A stretch of 64,000 bases of DNA. It comes from Xanthoparmelia taractica. Taxonomy: Eukaryota; Ascomycota; Lecanoromycetes; Lecanorales; Parmeliaceae. The position numbers and the translations under genes are program-made. The DNA lies in the NCBI GenBank assembly GCA_033085395.1, contig JANQBS010000193.1, positions 1-64,000 of the forward strand, in the 5' to 3' direction. This document shows, piece after piece, positions 35,477-45,459 of the stretch. Numbering within the stretch: position 1 is the stretch's first letter; each line of letters opens with the position of its first letter. The notes below the pieces were generated by a model. It was not told the origin of the DNA and ran no database searches. It was given only the letters and a program-made list of their open reading frames with translations.

Positions 35477-35800
35477 ATGGCGAAAATGCCGCAGTTGCCT
35501 ATCGAGGGGCTGTAAGGCATAGCCCGCGCAGCCTCCCCAATAGACCATGAGACTGGAGCTGAGCCTGTTTTGTATATACGAAGTAATACTAGCGGTCCGC
35601 CGAGTGCTATTGACATTGTATATAGACGCAACCCTCCAAGGAAAGCCGACAATGAAGCACTCGCCGCCTTGGGGAATAGGAAGTTCGATACCAAATCCAA
35701 AGCCAGCGACTACGCCGACAAGGCGCTCAAAAACTGGGCAGGGAAGAATGGAACATATGTTACCAAAGTCGACGACTGCCTGGCATTGACTGAAATTTGA
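35477..35800 (+). CDS. Small hypothetical protein, possibly broken
   Basis: From 35477 a frame reads M-A-K-M-P-Q-L-P-I-E-G-L and meets a TAA at about 35513. It then stays open to a stop at 35798-35800 (basic, Lys/Ala-rich, ending V-D-D-C-L-A-L-T-E-I). The part after 35570 has ordinary codon use. I do not recognise the family. Either the stop is a real nonsense mutation, or translation starts downstream. It is divergent from the NACHT-ankyrin gene. Confidence 0.3.
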
Positions 35801-36453
35801 TTTGATTTGATCTGTTCCAAGCTTCTGTCTCTTTAGAGAAGGGTCAGATTGTTACAAACCCAGTGTTTATATCCATGAGCCCTTGAGCCATCAAGATCGT
35901 TATCTGGTTGGCAAGCGAACCCTTCAAGAATCATGCATGGGTGATCACTGGCATTCGCCCCTTCACTCAGTAGATAGCTCTTCCTTTTCCTTACTGCTGT
36001 AGCGGGTAAACAACAAAGCGATAACCTCCACATCGCACGTGGGGGAAGAGAAGAGGAATAAGGGATTAAAGTAGAATGCCTCACGTTGTCCCCCCCCCTC
36101 GGCTGACTGGTAGCGTCCAATGCGAGGGATCACCGAGGAATAAAAAAAGGAAAGGGGTGGATGGGGGGGGGTAAAAGGTTTGAAAGGCCAAACCCTCCTC
36201 ATCAACGCGTTCTTACAGATCTCCTACACTTCGTACAATCTTCTTTCCACAGGAATTCTCCATATATAGCTTTCACAGAAAAGCACGTTTTGTGTGAGAG
36301 ATTCCTATGCGTCATTGCCAAGGGCGTGGCAAGTACTATGAGCACTTTCAAGATCAGTTGTTCGACTTGAAATGCTAGCATACCAAACGGACTAAGAGAC
36401 ATCCGACTATGCTCTATTCTCTAATCTCCGCACTTCCCAACCTCGAATCAACC
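35801..36453. other. Intergenic, low-complexity tracts
   Basis: Contains (ttgat)n near 35800 and C- and G-runs near 36090 and 36165. No gene seen. The right part is the 3' flank of the arabinitol dehydrogenase gene. Confidence 0.5.
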
Positions 36454-37640
36454 TCACCACTGCACATCCATCTCACTCTGAATCTGCACCTTGATAGCGC
36501 CCGTCTTCGGATCCGCCGCCGTCTCAAAAGCCTTAACCGCATCCTCAATATCGAACCGATGCGTCACCAGCCTGCCCAAATCCACAACCCCGCTCTCCAC
36601 CAACCGGATGGCCCTAGGCCACGTATTCGCATAGCGGTATTGGAACTGGAGGTCGATTTCCTGGGTGCTGAGCCTCATAAACGGCAGCTGCATCTCGGGC
36701 TTGCCGACGCCGATGACAAAGACCTTGCCTCCGAACTTGACGCTGTAGATGGCGGAGTTGATGCTGCTTTCGACACCCGTGCACTCGAGCGCAATGGCCG
36801 GCTGCACGCCGCCCGCGAGGTCCACAATCTGCTTAGCGGCATCCTCGACTCCGACGCCCCGCTCCACCTTGAATGTCCGCACGCGGGGCACCAGCTCCTT
36901 TGCAAACGACAATCTGCCCTCGTCGATATCCGTGACCACGATCGGTTCCGCCCCGGCCGCGGCAGCGCACAGCAGCGTGATCAATCCAATGGGTCCGGCG
37001 CCGCAAATGAGCAGCGGGTCACCCAGTCTGACGCCCGCCCTCTCCACACCCGCGAGCGCCACGCTCAACGGCTCGAGCAGGGCTCCATTCTCAAAGCTCA
37101 TGTCGCCAATTTTGTGGCACCAGATGGCCGGATGATTGACGTACCGTCTCAATAGACCATCAACCGGTGGTGTAGACAGGAAACGCATGTTCAAGCAACC
37201 GTTGTAGCGGCCTGTGAGGCAGGGTTCACATTGATTGCAGATGATATCCGGCTCAATGGCGACGCGGTCGCCGGGCTTGAGATGCGTCACTGAGGGATGC
37301 GTGGCTAGGATCACACCGGCGGATTCGTGGCCTAGGATGTGTGTGTCGGTTACGACCATGGGGCCAATGCGGCCGGCGTGCCAGAAATGGATGTCTGATC
37401 TGTTCAAGTTGGTGATCAGTCAGAGCTCTGCGGTGGAAGAAGCAGCGGCAATGGATGTGAGATAATGTACCCGCATATTCCAGTACTCTTGATTCCGACG
37501 GTGACTTCACCCTCTTTCAGGTCTTGTCCCTTCTTGACGCTGTCGAGTGTAGGTCCGGACTCGGCTACCCAGAGCTTGTGCTCAGGGTCTGTAAAGACAC
37601 CGACGTTGGGCAAGCTGATTGTATCGGTGACGGTAGCCAT
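36454..37640 (-). CDS. ladA: L-arabinitol 4-dehydrogenase
   Basis: A zinc- and NAD-dependent medium-chain dehydrogenase that oxidises L-arabinitol to L-xylulose in fungal pentose catabolism. Exons are 37471-37640 and 36454-37399, separated by a 71-bp intron after the T-G-I-C-G codon. The product is 371 residues, close to the usual ~375. Catalytic zinc ligands are C56 (G-I-C-G-S-D) and H81-E82 (H-I-L-G-H-E-S-A-G). A four-Cys structural-zinc lobe reads C-N-Q-C-E-P-C-L-T-G-R-Y-N-G-C. The Rossmann motif is G-A-G-P-I-G-L, with Asp in V-V-T-D-I-D favouring NAD. Motifs such as G-L-L-R-R-Y-V-N-H-P and L-E-P-L-S-V-A-L-A-G distinguish it towards LAD, although xylitol and sorbitol dehydrogenases are close relatives. 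I start at 37640 (M-A-T-V-T-D) because the longer upstream frame is Ser/Pro-rich and unconserved in type. Confidence 0.88.
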
Positions 37641-38522
37641 GGTGGCCTTGTTCTGAGGACGGAGGATGCTGGTGGGTGAGGGGCGAGGAGGGGAAGACAA
37701 GCTTGTGAAGGTTGCTTTCTGATCTGGTACCCCAGTGGTGGAAGATGACGTTTTGCTTGCGGTAGTGTTGTGCAAGCGCTCGGGGGTACCGGTGGTCGTA
37801 CAGGCAGAGCTAATGACGTGTGAGTAGCTGAGAGGTTCAAGATTGAAGTTGATGGGAATGTTGTTCTTGCATTATCAGTGCAAGGAGGGTAGTAGCAAAA
37901 ATGTAAACCAACCAGAAACGCAATTGATGATGTTGGTTCTGAGTAAAGAGTCGAGCCAAGCCAGAACGGCGGGGTAGGGAGAGAATGCGGGACATGATTC
38001 CCTCGGCTAAATCAACCAAAGCCTAACCCCAACCAAAGGATTCAAGAGACCTAAGTATCTTGACTGCACACCCCCGCAAAGGAGTATCTGACGACAGAGG
38101 AGAGGAGATGGATGAATGTGAATGAATGAATGAAACAGCAAGTAGAAGAAAGTAGGAGGGAAAAAGAGCAGCAGACCGAGTAAAGAGAAGTAACAGACGA
38201 GACAACACCCCCCCCCCACACGCGCGATATAAAGTATATTCCACACCCCCACATCTTTGATTGGTACGGCAGTATACTTGCACATGCCATTGTCCATAGA
38301 TCTTGAAGATATGACCAATCGAAGCTGCTGCCCTGCGTAACAAGCGCCGCCATCAGAGCATCAAAAGATGGCCTGGAATCCGGATCGAAGACGTATCTGG
38401 TCAAGCTCTTTCGCCCACACAAACACCAACCAATGCTTGCTTTCCCCAGATGCTCAATGCCATGCAACTGCAACGTTCCCGTTTCGTAACATCGTTAGAT
38501 AATCTTCCCTTGCTGACTTGAC
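37641..38522. other. Intergenic, 5' of arabinitol dehydrogenase
   Basis: It lies between the dehydrogenase start and the 3' end of the Gid2 gene, both on the minus strand. It has a C-run near 38205-38218 and purine-rich stretches. Open frames here are short and I do not call a gene. Confidence 0.45.
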
Positions 38523-39944
38523 TTACATAAATAGCTTTTTGGAATCTTCCGGCCTGCTTTCACTAGGACAATACGGACATTTGAACCTCGACCCTTTACT
38601 TAATCTCGTCAACGATTCCTGCGCGACGACATGTCCACAGGGCATCATCATCGGTGGGTTCTCGTCGGTTGTCTGCTCTTTCGACACTGGGCAGACGAAG
38701 ATGGAGTGAAAGTGGTAAGCGGGTGGAAGGGGTATTTCAACCTGGGATAATTAGCAATGCTGCCCACGTAGTTGAGACGAGAGGCTATGCGCACTGGGAG
38801 TTCATGCTGCGTCGTCCATTCTGTTCGCTTCTCCTTCATGATAGTCTGAAGCTTGAGAAGAGTAGGTAAGGCTATCGCACCAGCCGTAGCAGCAATGTAC
38901 AGAGGAGAATCCGCGGATAGGCCAAGAAGCGAGCAAAATTCCCGGGTGAAGGAGTTGGCCAGGTCCTCCCAAGCACCTTCATTGTGGAATATTCTTCGAT
39001 AAGGAGACTGGGCCAGGTTGGGGCAGAAGGCCATAGCGCCACTGAGCTGTTGAATCTCTCGGAGGTAGCGTCCTTGGAAATGGGAGAACTCTCGACGAGC
39101 GTATGCAAGAGCCTGCTGTTGTCCAAGATACAGGCTTCTCACGTCGCCGGGGTTTGAGCCTCCAGTGAAAAGCCAAACGAATTGTAGCTTGGACAGTTCA
39201 AACTCCAAGTTGCTTCCTCTTGTCTCCAATGCATCGCTCTTTTCCCTGGCCCATGCAATAGCAGGTAGAAGGTTCTGCTGTATTTTCAACTCGTGCAGGA
39301 TATAGTACATGTTGGCGAACTGTTTCCGGAGTGCTTCTGACTTGAGGGAATCTATACCCAAATCTGACTCAAATTTTGTGTACGAGTTTGGAGTACCAGA
39401 TGGAGGCTCTGAGCGCGGAGGATTCTTGGTAGCATCTGTCAGAAAGGTTGAAGCAACCGAGAATTGGCCCTCCCTCAAGAGGTGCATCGCAATGGCCCGA
39501 TTGATCAGTGCTGGATGTGAGGACAGAGCGTCGTAATCGGTGGTTGGCAAGGGCTTGTCTTTGAATTTCTATCAAGACTAGGTTCAGCTTGTGTTTAAAG
39601 AAGGAATCTAAGAAAGTGCTCCAGACCTTATCCAGTGCTTTTGAATAGTTGCCCAATCCTTTGTAGACATCCTTCAGGTCGCTGTTGATGGCCTCGAATG
39701 ATTGCTTGACGGGATTCTGAAGCTTAGCTAGTGTCACTGAAGCACTATTCTGATCTTGGGAGTAACAATGAGCATGTTTCAGAGATTCCAACCGAAGAAC
39801 CCAGGGTAGAGAGCCGAACGTACTTGCTGCTATTGAGTCCCGAGCCTTTACAAGGAGATCGATAGTCTTTTGCACATCCTCCAAACTTTTAGAAAGATTT
39901 CCCTTGCGTGATAGCTTCTCCTGCTCCTCAAGTAATGCTTCCAT
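38523..39944 (-). CDS. RMD5: GID/CTLH complex E3 ligase subunit Gid2/Rmd5
   Basis: This RING-bearing subunit of the GID (CTLH) ubiquitin ligase degrades gluconeogenic enzymes after glucose return in yeast. Exons are 39627-39944, 38795-39568 and 38523-38741, giving 436 residues (yeast Rmd5 is ~421). The introns are 58 bp (donor GTCTGG) and 53 bp. Domains: an N-terminal coiled region (M-E-A-L-L-E-E-Q-E-K-L), LisH-CTLH (S-S-H-P-A-L-I-N-R-A-I-A-M-H-L-L-R-E-G, then F-A-N-M-Y-Y-I-L), CRA, and a C-terminal degenerate RING. The RING cysteines are V-C-P-V-S, M-P-C-G-H and K-C-P-Y-C-P. The TAA at 38523-38525 follows soon after the RING as in homologues. An alternative splice from 38521 into downstream sequence is possible but I consider it unlikely. 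Confidence 0.88.
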
Positions 39945-40368
39945 CACTCCGAGAGTATATACAGAACTTGCTTATGACGAAGTAGATGTATTCAGAAGAC
40001 AATGCCACTTCGCTCAGGGGAGCCGCTTGAACGCCTTCTCCCAAAGGCTGGAGCTGTAGAAGCAAAACATCTGTAATGCTGAGGCCGGGAACACTGACGT
40101 AGTAGATATGATAAGGAGAGAAGCGTGTCAAGAAGAAGAGGTCATGAGGCAAAGATCTGATTGGGGATGGCAAAAGGGCCGATGTTGTTCCGGCCCGACG
40201 ATGAGCTTTCACTACTTTATCTGCAAGGGATTCGCGTCGTACAACTTTAACGGTTCGAAACTGTGGTGGAATATGAGGAGTTCTCAATGTCCTCTTTGCT
40301 CTCAATGCACGGCCAGAACTGCAGGCTCACCAGCCACTGTCCTCGAGGCAACGGAGAAAGCATGAGGG
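39945..40368. promoter_or_regulatory. Divergent promoter region, Gid2 / STB6-like
   Basis: About 420 bp between divergent start codons. No specific element identified. Confidence 0.4.
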
Positions 40369-43032
40369 TTGCACAGGATTTTGGAGAGAGTGGTTGGGAT
40401 AATGGATAACGATACAGAGGAAAGAGACTTTGCGACTGAAGGATTTGGAGCCGAACAATCAAATGGATCTTCGAGTGGTCCTACAAATGGCGACTCCAAC
40501 CCTCGAGCAGCGCATCAACGTCTTGTGTTTACGGACCCTGCGGCCTTCAGATACCTTGAAGAAGATCCATCGACGATGGTACTAGAGCGAAGACGTCGAC
40601 TTACGGGTTACGAGCTTTACATAGTCGAACAATGGGCATGCTCAAGGATTCATCCGACATTTGTCATTACCACTTACACAGGCCTCGAACAGAATTCCGT
40701 TGTCGTAGGAGTGTTGAGTGTCCCAACCAATGAGGAAGAATGGTCACCCCGTCTCCGTGTATACCTCAAAGCAATCACAAAATACCATGCAAGGAAGAAG
40801 GAGACACCTTTTGGAACGCTGATGGTCACAAATCTGAGCGGCTTCCCGTCCGCGCTGACGGTCATCGCGGTGCCAGATGGAGATCTCAGGAAGCATAGAG
40901 AAGACTTCATAGTCAATGAAAACATGAAGCGGATGGGATGCTCGGGTCGAGCAGGCCTCAATCTATCTCCGCCCATCGGGGCGACGCAGGCCAAATTCAT
41001 GCATCTTTACCATACAAGCGACCGCATCCCACTATACAATGCTGTGATTGAGCTTGTCAAGCTGTGTCAGGTGGCGCTGTTGCTGTTCGGAAAACTGGCC
41101 CCCGAGTATGCTGATGGTTTACTTTGTGACGTTACGGAGCAAGCCATCAATGATTGGTGGACAGAGCTAGGGACCGAGTACTTCAACATCGACCCCAGCG
41201 ATGGCATATTGGGGCCCACAACGGTTGCGGCTCTTCTTGGAATGCTCATGGGAGCACGCAACAGGCTCAACGCTGCCGGAGCGCCTGTTGCAAAAGACGT
41301 TTTCGACATCGTCAACACGAAAAGAGGCATTGCCTACTTCCAGAGGTCCCAGAAAATCGAACGCACACGAAGGTTCGACCGACAAACGCTGGATAGGCTG
41401 CACAGGGTGACTGCAAAAGCTGCTAGTGGGAAGGGCTGGACGGTACCACGAGCAGTCAAGTCTACTGCGGCAGAACTCAGTGGTAAGGGTGGAGAACTGG
41501 TACATGGACGGGAGAAAGCCGGGATTGCTGAGGTAGAAACTTTGGATATTGAAACCTTCATCCAGATGGGCTCAGGAGATAGATTCAAATGGCTGTGGTA
41601 TGGTAAGCCTCGGAAGAACAACAATGAAAGCGATGTCTTTAACAGTCTGGGCGGTGATGAGGGCATGGTCTTGAATGATAACGAGCAGGGTGGAGGGAAG
41701 AAACGGGATTCAGTTGACGATGATCCATCATTTCGGCACGTCCTATCCGATCGTATCTATTTAAGTCCTTCGCTTGGATCACACACGAGCATCGACCATC
41801 CAGAGAAAGATCAGGGCTTGCGAAAAGCTGTTTTCAAGAACGTCGCTGGTAAAGCGACTGACGCTCGCAGTGGCTTGGGACGAATCAAAGATGCAGTTGG
41901 CATGAGAGGTCGACGTGGGCATAATCACAAGTACTCCAAAGATGTTGACTTTGCTTCTGATGGAGACGGTCTCAAGGAGAGGCCAAGGACCAGTGTAGAA
42001 GAACCCAGAGAGCCGGAACTGAAAACCCAAGCATCATCAAACCCAATCGCTCAACCTGATAGTGGTGAACAGAGTCTTGTAGGTTCTCAGCAATCGTCTC
42101 GACGAGGGAGCGGCTTTACGGAAGAAAGGCCACAACTTGAAGGAATTGGTTCCAGGAATGGCTTCAACGAGGTCATCTATTCTGGCGAGTTCGACAAATC
42201 TGCTTCGAGTCTCGAGTCGCCGTTTGCTGAGCAGGGCTCTACTTATCGATCGGACTCTATGAAGGCAATGGAGAATGCATACGGCGTACGATCGAGGACT
42301 GAAGGGCGTGAGCTATTGAACGATTCGAGGAATGATTCACTCACGCTCGAGGATACAGCAGCAATCAGAAAGATGCAAGAATTCAAAGGGCAATACTTCC
42401 CTGCATCTCGATTGCGCACCACAAGAAGCCTTTCCAAGCTGCCAACGAATACTCCAAAATACTGGGAACGTCGGTGGCCCCGCCAACTCTCGTTTACAGC
42501 AATGGTGGATGTCTTGGCCGCTGGCGTTGGTAGCGGCATGGGCGAACGTGACAGCATTGCTGCTGGAGGAAATGCACACACTGCCCTCTCGTTTGAAAAG
42601 AGTTTAGCCGTGCAAAGACGGGTCATAGGTCAACGACTTGAGGATTGTGAAAAACAGGTGGCAACTTGGGTCGAGCAGAAGGTCGACCGTATTCAAATCT
42701 ACGAGCAACAGGCTAGCAGCGACCAAGCCAGGCTTGACATGATCTATCATCAGAAATTTGATGACTGCAACACGTTTCGTGATTCGTCGGACAATGCCTT
42801 GTCCAAAGAACGATCTCACCTAACTGACGCAGTCAAAGATCTTGAGACCTTGGGCGCCAAGCTGGACTACGAATTGAGCGCTCTAGAATCAAAAGTCGAA
42901 GACGTAGAAAATGGGGTGAGGGACTTCGAGCGTCTGGTCCTACAGATCGAAGCAAGAGCAGAAGAGCTCGATGAACCAGGCGAAGCAAAGGTTTCTTGGT
43001 TGGGGTGGTTCCTGGGGATGATAGATATGTGA
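40369..43032 (+). CDS. STB6-like protein
   Basis: A single uninterrupted 887-residue frame. The N-terminal third, from R-L-V-F-T-D-P-A-A-F-R-Y-L-E (about residue 52), resembles the STB6/STB2 N-terminal domain of fungi. It includes R-R-L-T-G-Y-E-L-Y-I-V-E-Q-W and V-P-D-G-D-L-R-K-H-R-E-D-F. In yeast Stb2 and Stb6 were isolated as Sin3-binding proteins. A disordered, charged and Ser-rich middle (about 430-680) follows. The C-terminal ~150 residues are strongly coiled-coil (E-D-C-E-K-Q-V-A-T-W-V-E-Q-K-V-D-R type heptads), ending in W-L-G-W-F-L-G-M. A second Met at 40402 is an equally plausible start. The role is inferred from the family only. Confidence 0.72.
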   Translation: MHRILERVVGIMDNDTEERDFATEGFGAEQSNGSSSGPTNGDSNPRAAHQRLVFTDPAAFRYLEEDPSTMVLERRRRLTGYELYIVEQWACSRIHPTFVITTYTGLEQNSVVVGVLSVPTNEEEWSPRLRVYLKAITKYHARKKETPFGTLMVTNLSGFPSALTVIAVPDGDLRKHREDFIVNENMKRMGCSGRAGLNLSPPIGATQAKFMHLYHTSDRIPLYNAVIELVKLCQVALLLFGKLAPEYADGLLCDVTEQAINDWWTELGTEYFNIDPSDGILGPTTVAALLGMLMGARNRLNAAGAPVAKDVFDIVNTKRGIAYFQRSQKIERTRRFDRQTLDRLHRVTAKAASGKGWTVPRAVKSTAAELSGKGGELVHGREKAGIAEVETLDIETFIQMGSGDRFKWLWYGKPRKNNNESDVFNSLGGDEGMVLNDNEQGGGKKRDSVDDDPSFRHVLSDRIYLSPSLGSHTSIDHPEKDQGLRKAVFKNVAGKATDARSGLGRIKDAVGMRGRRGHNHKYSKDVDFASDGDGLKERPRTSVEEPREPELKTQASSNPIAQPDSGEQSLVGSQQSSRRGSGFTEERPQLEGIGSRNGFNEVIYSGEFDKSASSLESPFAEQGSTYRSDSMKAMENAYGVRSRTEGRELLNDSRNDSLTLEDTAAIRKMQEFKGQYFPASRLRTTRSLSKLPTNTPKYWERRWPRQLSFTAMVDVLAAGVGSGMGERDSIAAGGNAHTALSFEKSLAVQRRVIGQRLEDCEKQVATWVEQKVDRIQIYEQQASSDQARLDMIYHQKFDDCNTFRDSSDNALSKERSHLTDAVKDLETLGAKLDYELSALESKVEDVENGVRDFERLVLQIEARAEELDEPGEAKVSWLGWFLGMIDM

Positions 43033-43398
43033 ATTCTTTTGCTTGGTCTTGCATTGCATGATACCCTTGGCTGAATGCATATCTGGCGTTGATCCAGCAG
43101 GGGCTGGAAAATAATGTATATGTATATATAGAGTGGTGAAGAGCCTGCCATAACAATGCAGCTTCCACTGTCTTTTAAGATCCCCGAGACGTAATGACCC
43201 TATGCCATCTCCACATAGAGCAAAAGTAATATCCCGCCAATGCCCACCCATTCCTCTTATCCCTTCCACGCCTCTAGTCTAGCACATGCATGCATACCGC
43301 TCCTTCCCCCCCACGCCCTCCCCCCTCCAAAACCCCCCAAATCACCGCTCCCTAAACAACCCCCGCCCCTACTACCTTCATATCCCACACCTCACACC
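43033..43398. other. 3' spacer between convergent STB6-like and TIM10
   Basis: A pyrimidine-rich tract (43290-43398) dominates; it is the 3' flank of TIM10 on the other strand. No gene seen. Confidence 0.5.
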
Positions 43399-43895
43399 TC
43401 ACATCCCAAATATCCCCCCCATCCCTCCCCCTCCCCCCGCCCCTCCCGCAGCACCACTACCACCCTTCTGCGCCGCCTCCCCCTGCATCTTCTCGCTGAC
43501 CTTCAAATTGACCTCAAAGAACTTGCTCACGCAGCGGTCCAGGCACACGCTCTCGCCTTTGTTCAGGTCCGGCTCGCGGTACTCGGCTGGTATGCATTTT
43601 TTGGTGCAGGATTGGGAGAGGCTGTGTGGGGGTTTTGGGGGTTAGTTGGGTTGTCGATTACTGGTGAGGAGATGAGAAAGGAGAGGGGGGGGAGGGAGGG
43701 CTGGAGGATAGGAGGGGAGAGGAATGGGGGGTTAGAGTAAGGGGGGATAGTGGGGGATTAGAGGGGAGAGGAGGAGAGGAGAAGAGTTCGTACGTACCGG
43801 TTGAACATATCCGATATCATCTCGACCTCCGTCTCCGCAGCTGCGATCTTCTCCGCCGAGGAGAGCTGCGGCCGGCCGCCGAAGAGGAAGGACAT
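43399..43895 (-). CDS. TIM10: Mitochondrial intermembrane-space chaperone Tim10
   Basis: A small Tim chaperone that partners Tim9 to guide hydrophobic carrier proteins across the mitochondrial intermembrane space. Exon 1 is 43798-43895, the intron 43622-43797 (GTACGT..CACAG, C/G-rich), and exon 2 43399-43621; 106 residues. The twin CX3C motifs are present as C-T-K-K-C and C-L-D-R-C, 20 residues apart by the usual pattern. The segment Y-R-E-P-D-L-N-K-G-E is typical of Tim10 rather than Tim9. The tail is Gly-rich (G-G-S-G-A-A-G-G-A-G..G-I-F-G-M), longer than in yeast but seen in filamentous fungi. It is convergent with the STB6-like gene. Confidence 0.9.
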
Positions 43896-44725
43896 TGTGC
43901 GTGAGTGAGTGACTGAGTGACTGAGTGGGTGAGTGAGTAGTGGTGGATTTGACGCTTTTAGCTGGATTAGGGTGAGCGAGAGAGAGAGAGAGATGTGCAA
44001 GAAGCGTTCGTGCTAAAAATGTTCTCGGAGAGAGCTGTCAAATGGAAGTCTTGGCACCAGCAAAGCTACACTAGCTCCCAATAGAGTAGGGTTAAGTTAG
44101 TTCTGCCAATCTGGCCTTAGCGCCCAGCGGCTCTCGGTCATTCTGAACTAAATACAACATCTTACCTACACTGCCGCTATCTTTTCTTTCTTAGATCCAA
44201 TCAGTCAATCATTCACCTCGTGTACCATCAATGAATAGTGTTGACCAGTTAGAGACCATGTCTGCGCTATCGTGTGCGTGACCATACGCTCTCAATTTCG
44301 ATTATAAACCTTTATCTTGTTATTAATGCATACTTAGCTCGTGCATCCTCACCTTCCTCCGTAGTGGCTACAGGTATCTACCTTATCGCTCACCCACCTG
44401 TGCCCCGTTGACAGCAACGTAATTATCCCACCCACCAAGTGCATGCTAGCTAGCAATCTGCCAATAGCTTGTCATCCCAATTGGATGGGCAACTGGCTAG
44501 CGAAGATAGATGGATGACCAAAATTCCATTACTCCTACGCTTTGAGGAGGATCTACGAACCTAGTAACTCTAGGCAGACTGTGAGGCTGTGATTCACTTA
44601 TTTCATATCTTTCCAGCGTTTGATATTCTCTAAAATGACATTTCTGTAAGATTTTCATATGTAAAGGACCTGCTCTTTCTCTCTTATTCCTGCCTTGCAG
44701 ACTCTCGGCTTGCTCTCATTTTACA
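43896..44725. other. Intergenic
   Basis: Upstream of TIM10 there is a (gagt)n tract at about 43900-43940 and a (ga)n run near 43978-43993. The rest has no recognisable gene. Confidence 0.5.
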
Positions 44726-45290
44726 ATGTCAGAACCCGCTTTTCTTACCACGGAGACGGCACAATGGAGCCCTCGTATGGCCTCAACCCCACCACAATGA
44801 GAGACACGTGGTGACGGCTTCGGTTTGGAGTTCGGGGTAGATGATGTCGTGCCATTAGACTTTATCAAAACCTTTCCCGCAGTGTTGACAGTTTCTGATG
44901 CATTCAAACTGATGAGGAGGTGGCATTTAAACGATTACCTACTTACTCGAATAACAACGACAACGAGAAACTCCACAACGAAGTCAAAGTTCTTCGTGAC
45001 CTGAAACACTATCACTGTATTCAGGTCTTGGGATGCTTCACTGAGGAAGGTTGGTTCAAAATTGTGACATAGCCTGTTGCCGATTGTCATCTACAGAAAT
45101 ATCTGTCCTGGGAGAAGAGCATAAAGGTGCAGAGAATGGAGACGATCTGTGGCTCGCGGTCTACGTTCTGGCCAGGGATTATGGGTTGCCTGGCATACAC
45201 CTTGCATTACATCCATAATGAACCTCGCCTCTCAGATGACAAATAAAGAAGGGTGATGAAGCTAACGGAATTTTAGACCCTACTGATAAT
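44726..45290 (+). pseudogene. Truncated Ser/Thr protein kinase pseudogene
   Basis: The frame from 44726 (M-S-E-P-A-F-L-T) hits a TGA within 30 codons. It then reads in shifting frames as D-V-V-P-L-D-F-I-K and V-A-F-K-R-L-P, with a clear N-lobe: L-H-N-E-V-K-V-L-R-D-L-K-H and the helix-C to beta-4 region, then Q-V-L-G-C-F-T-E-E-G-W-F-K-I-V-T followed by TAG. The stretch S-R-S-T-F-W-P-G-I-M-G-C-L-A-Y-T-L-H-Y-I-H-N leads to where H-R-D should be, but the sequence diverges (S-D-D-K then TAA). The catalytic loop and C-lobe are missing. It is tail-to-tail with an intact kinase-ankyrin gene, but the match between the two kinase domains looks low. Confidence 0.65.
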
Positions 45291-45459
45291 GACTAGTTAG
45301 TTCTGCCTCTTTCTTAATTGCTGCAACGCCAACAACCTGAGATGCAACAAACAGCTTCTCCTGTTTCTACTGCCAGGGTTTGTCCCAGAAAATCCCCTGA
45401 ACTAGATAGAAGAGCACAGAAGACAATGGAATCTAAATCGCTGAGCCTAGCTTCCTTTC

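Noticed and set aside
36409..37155. 248-codon plus-strand open frame
   Set aside because: Antisense to the arabinitol dehydrogenase gene, whose minus-strand frame has every family motif; the plus frame is a GC-rich shadow.
38051..38473. Possible extra 3' exon of the Gid2 gene
   Set aside because: A splice from 38521 could extend the protein, but the RING ends immediately before a TAA as expected for the family, and the extension has no conserved character.
43240..43740. 166-codon Pro-rich plus-strand frame
   Set aside because: It lies opposite TIM10 and its C/G-rich intron; the residues are homopolymer artefacts.
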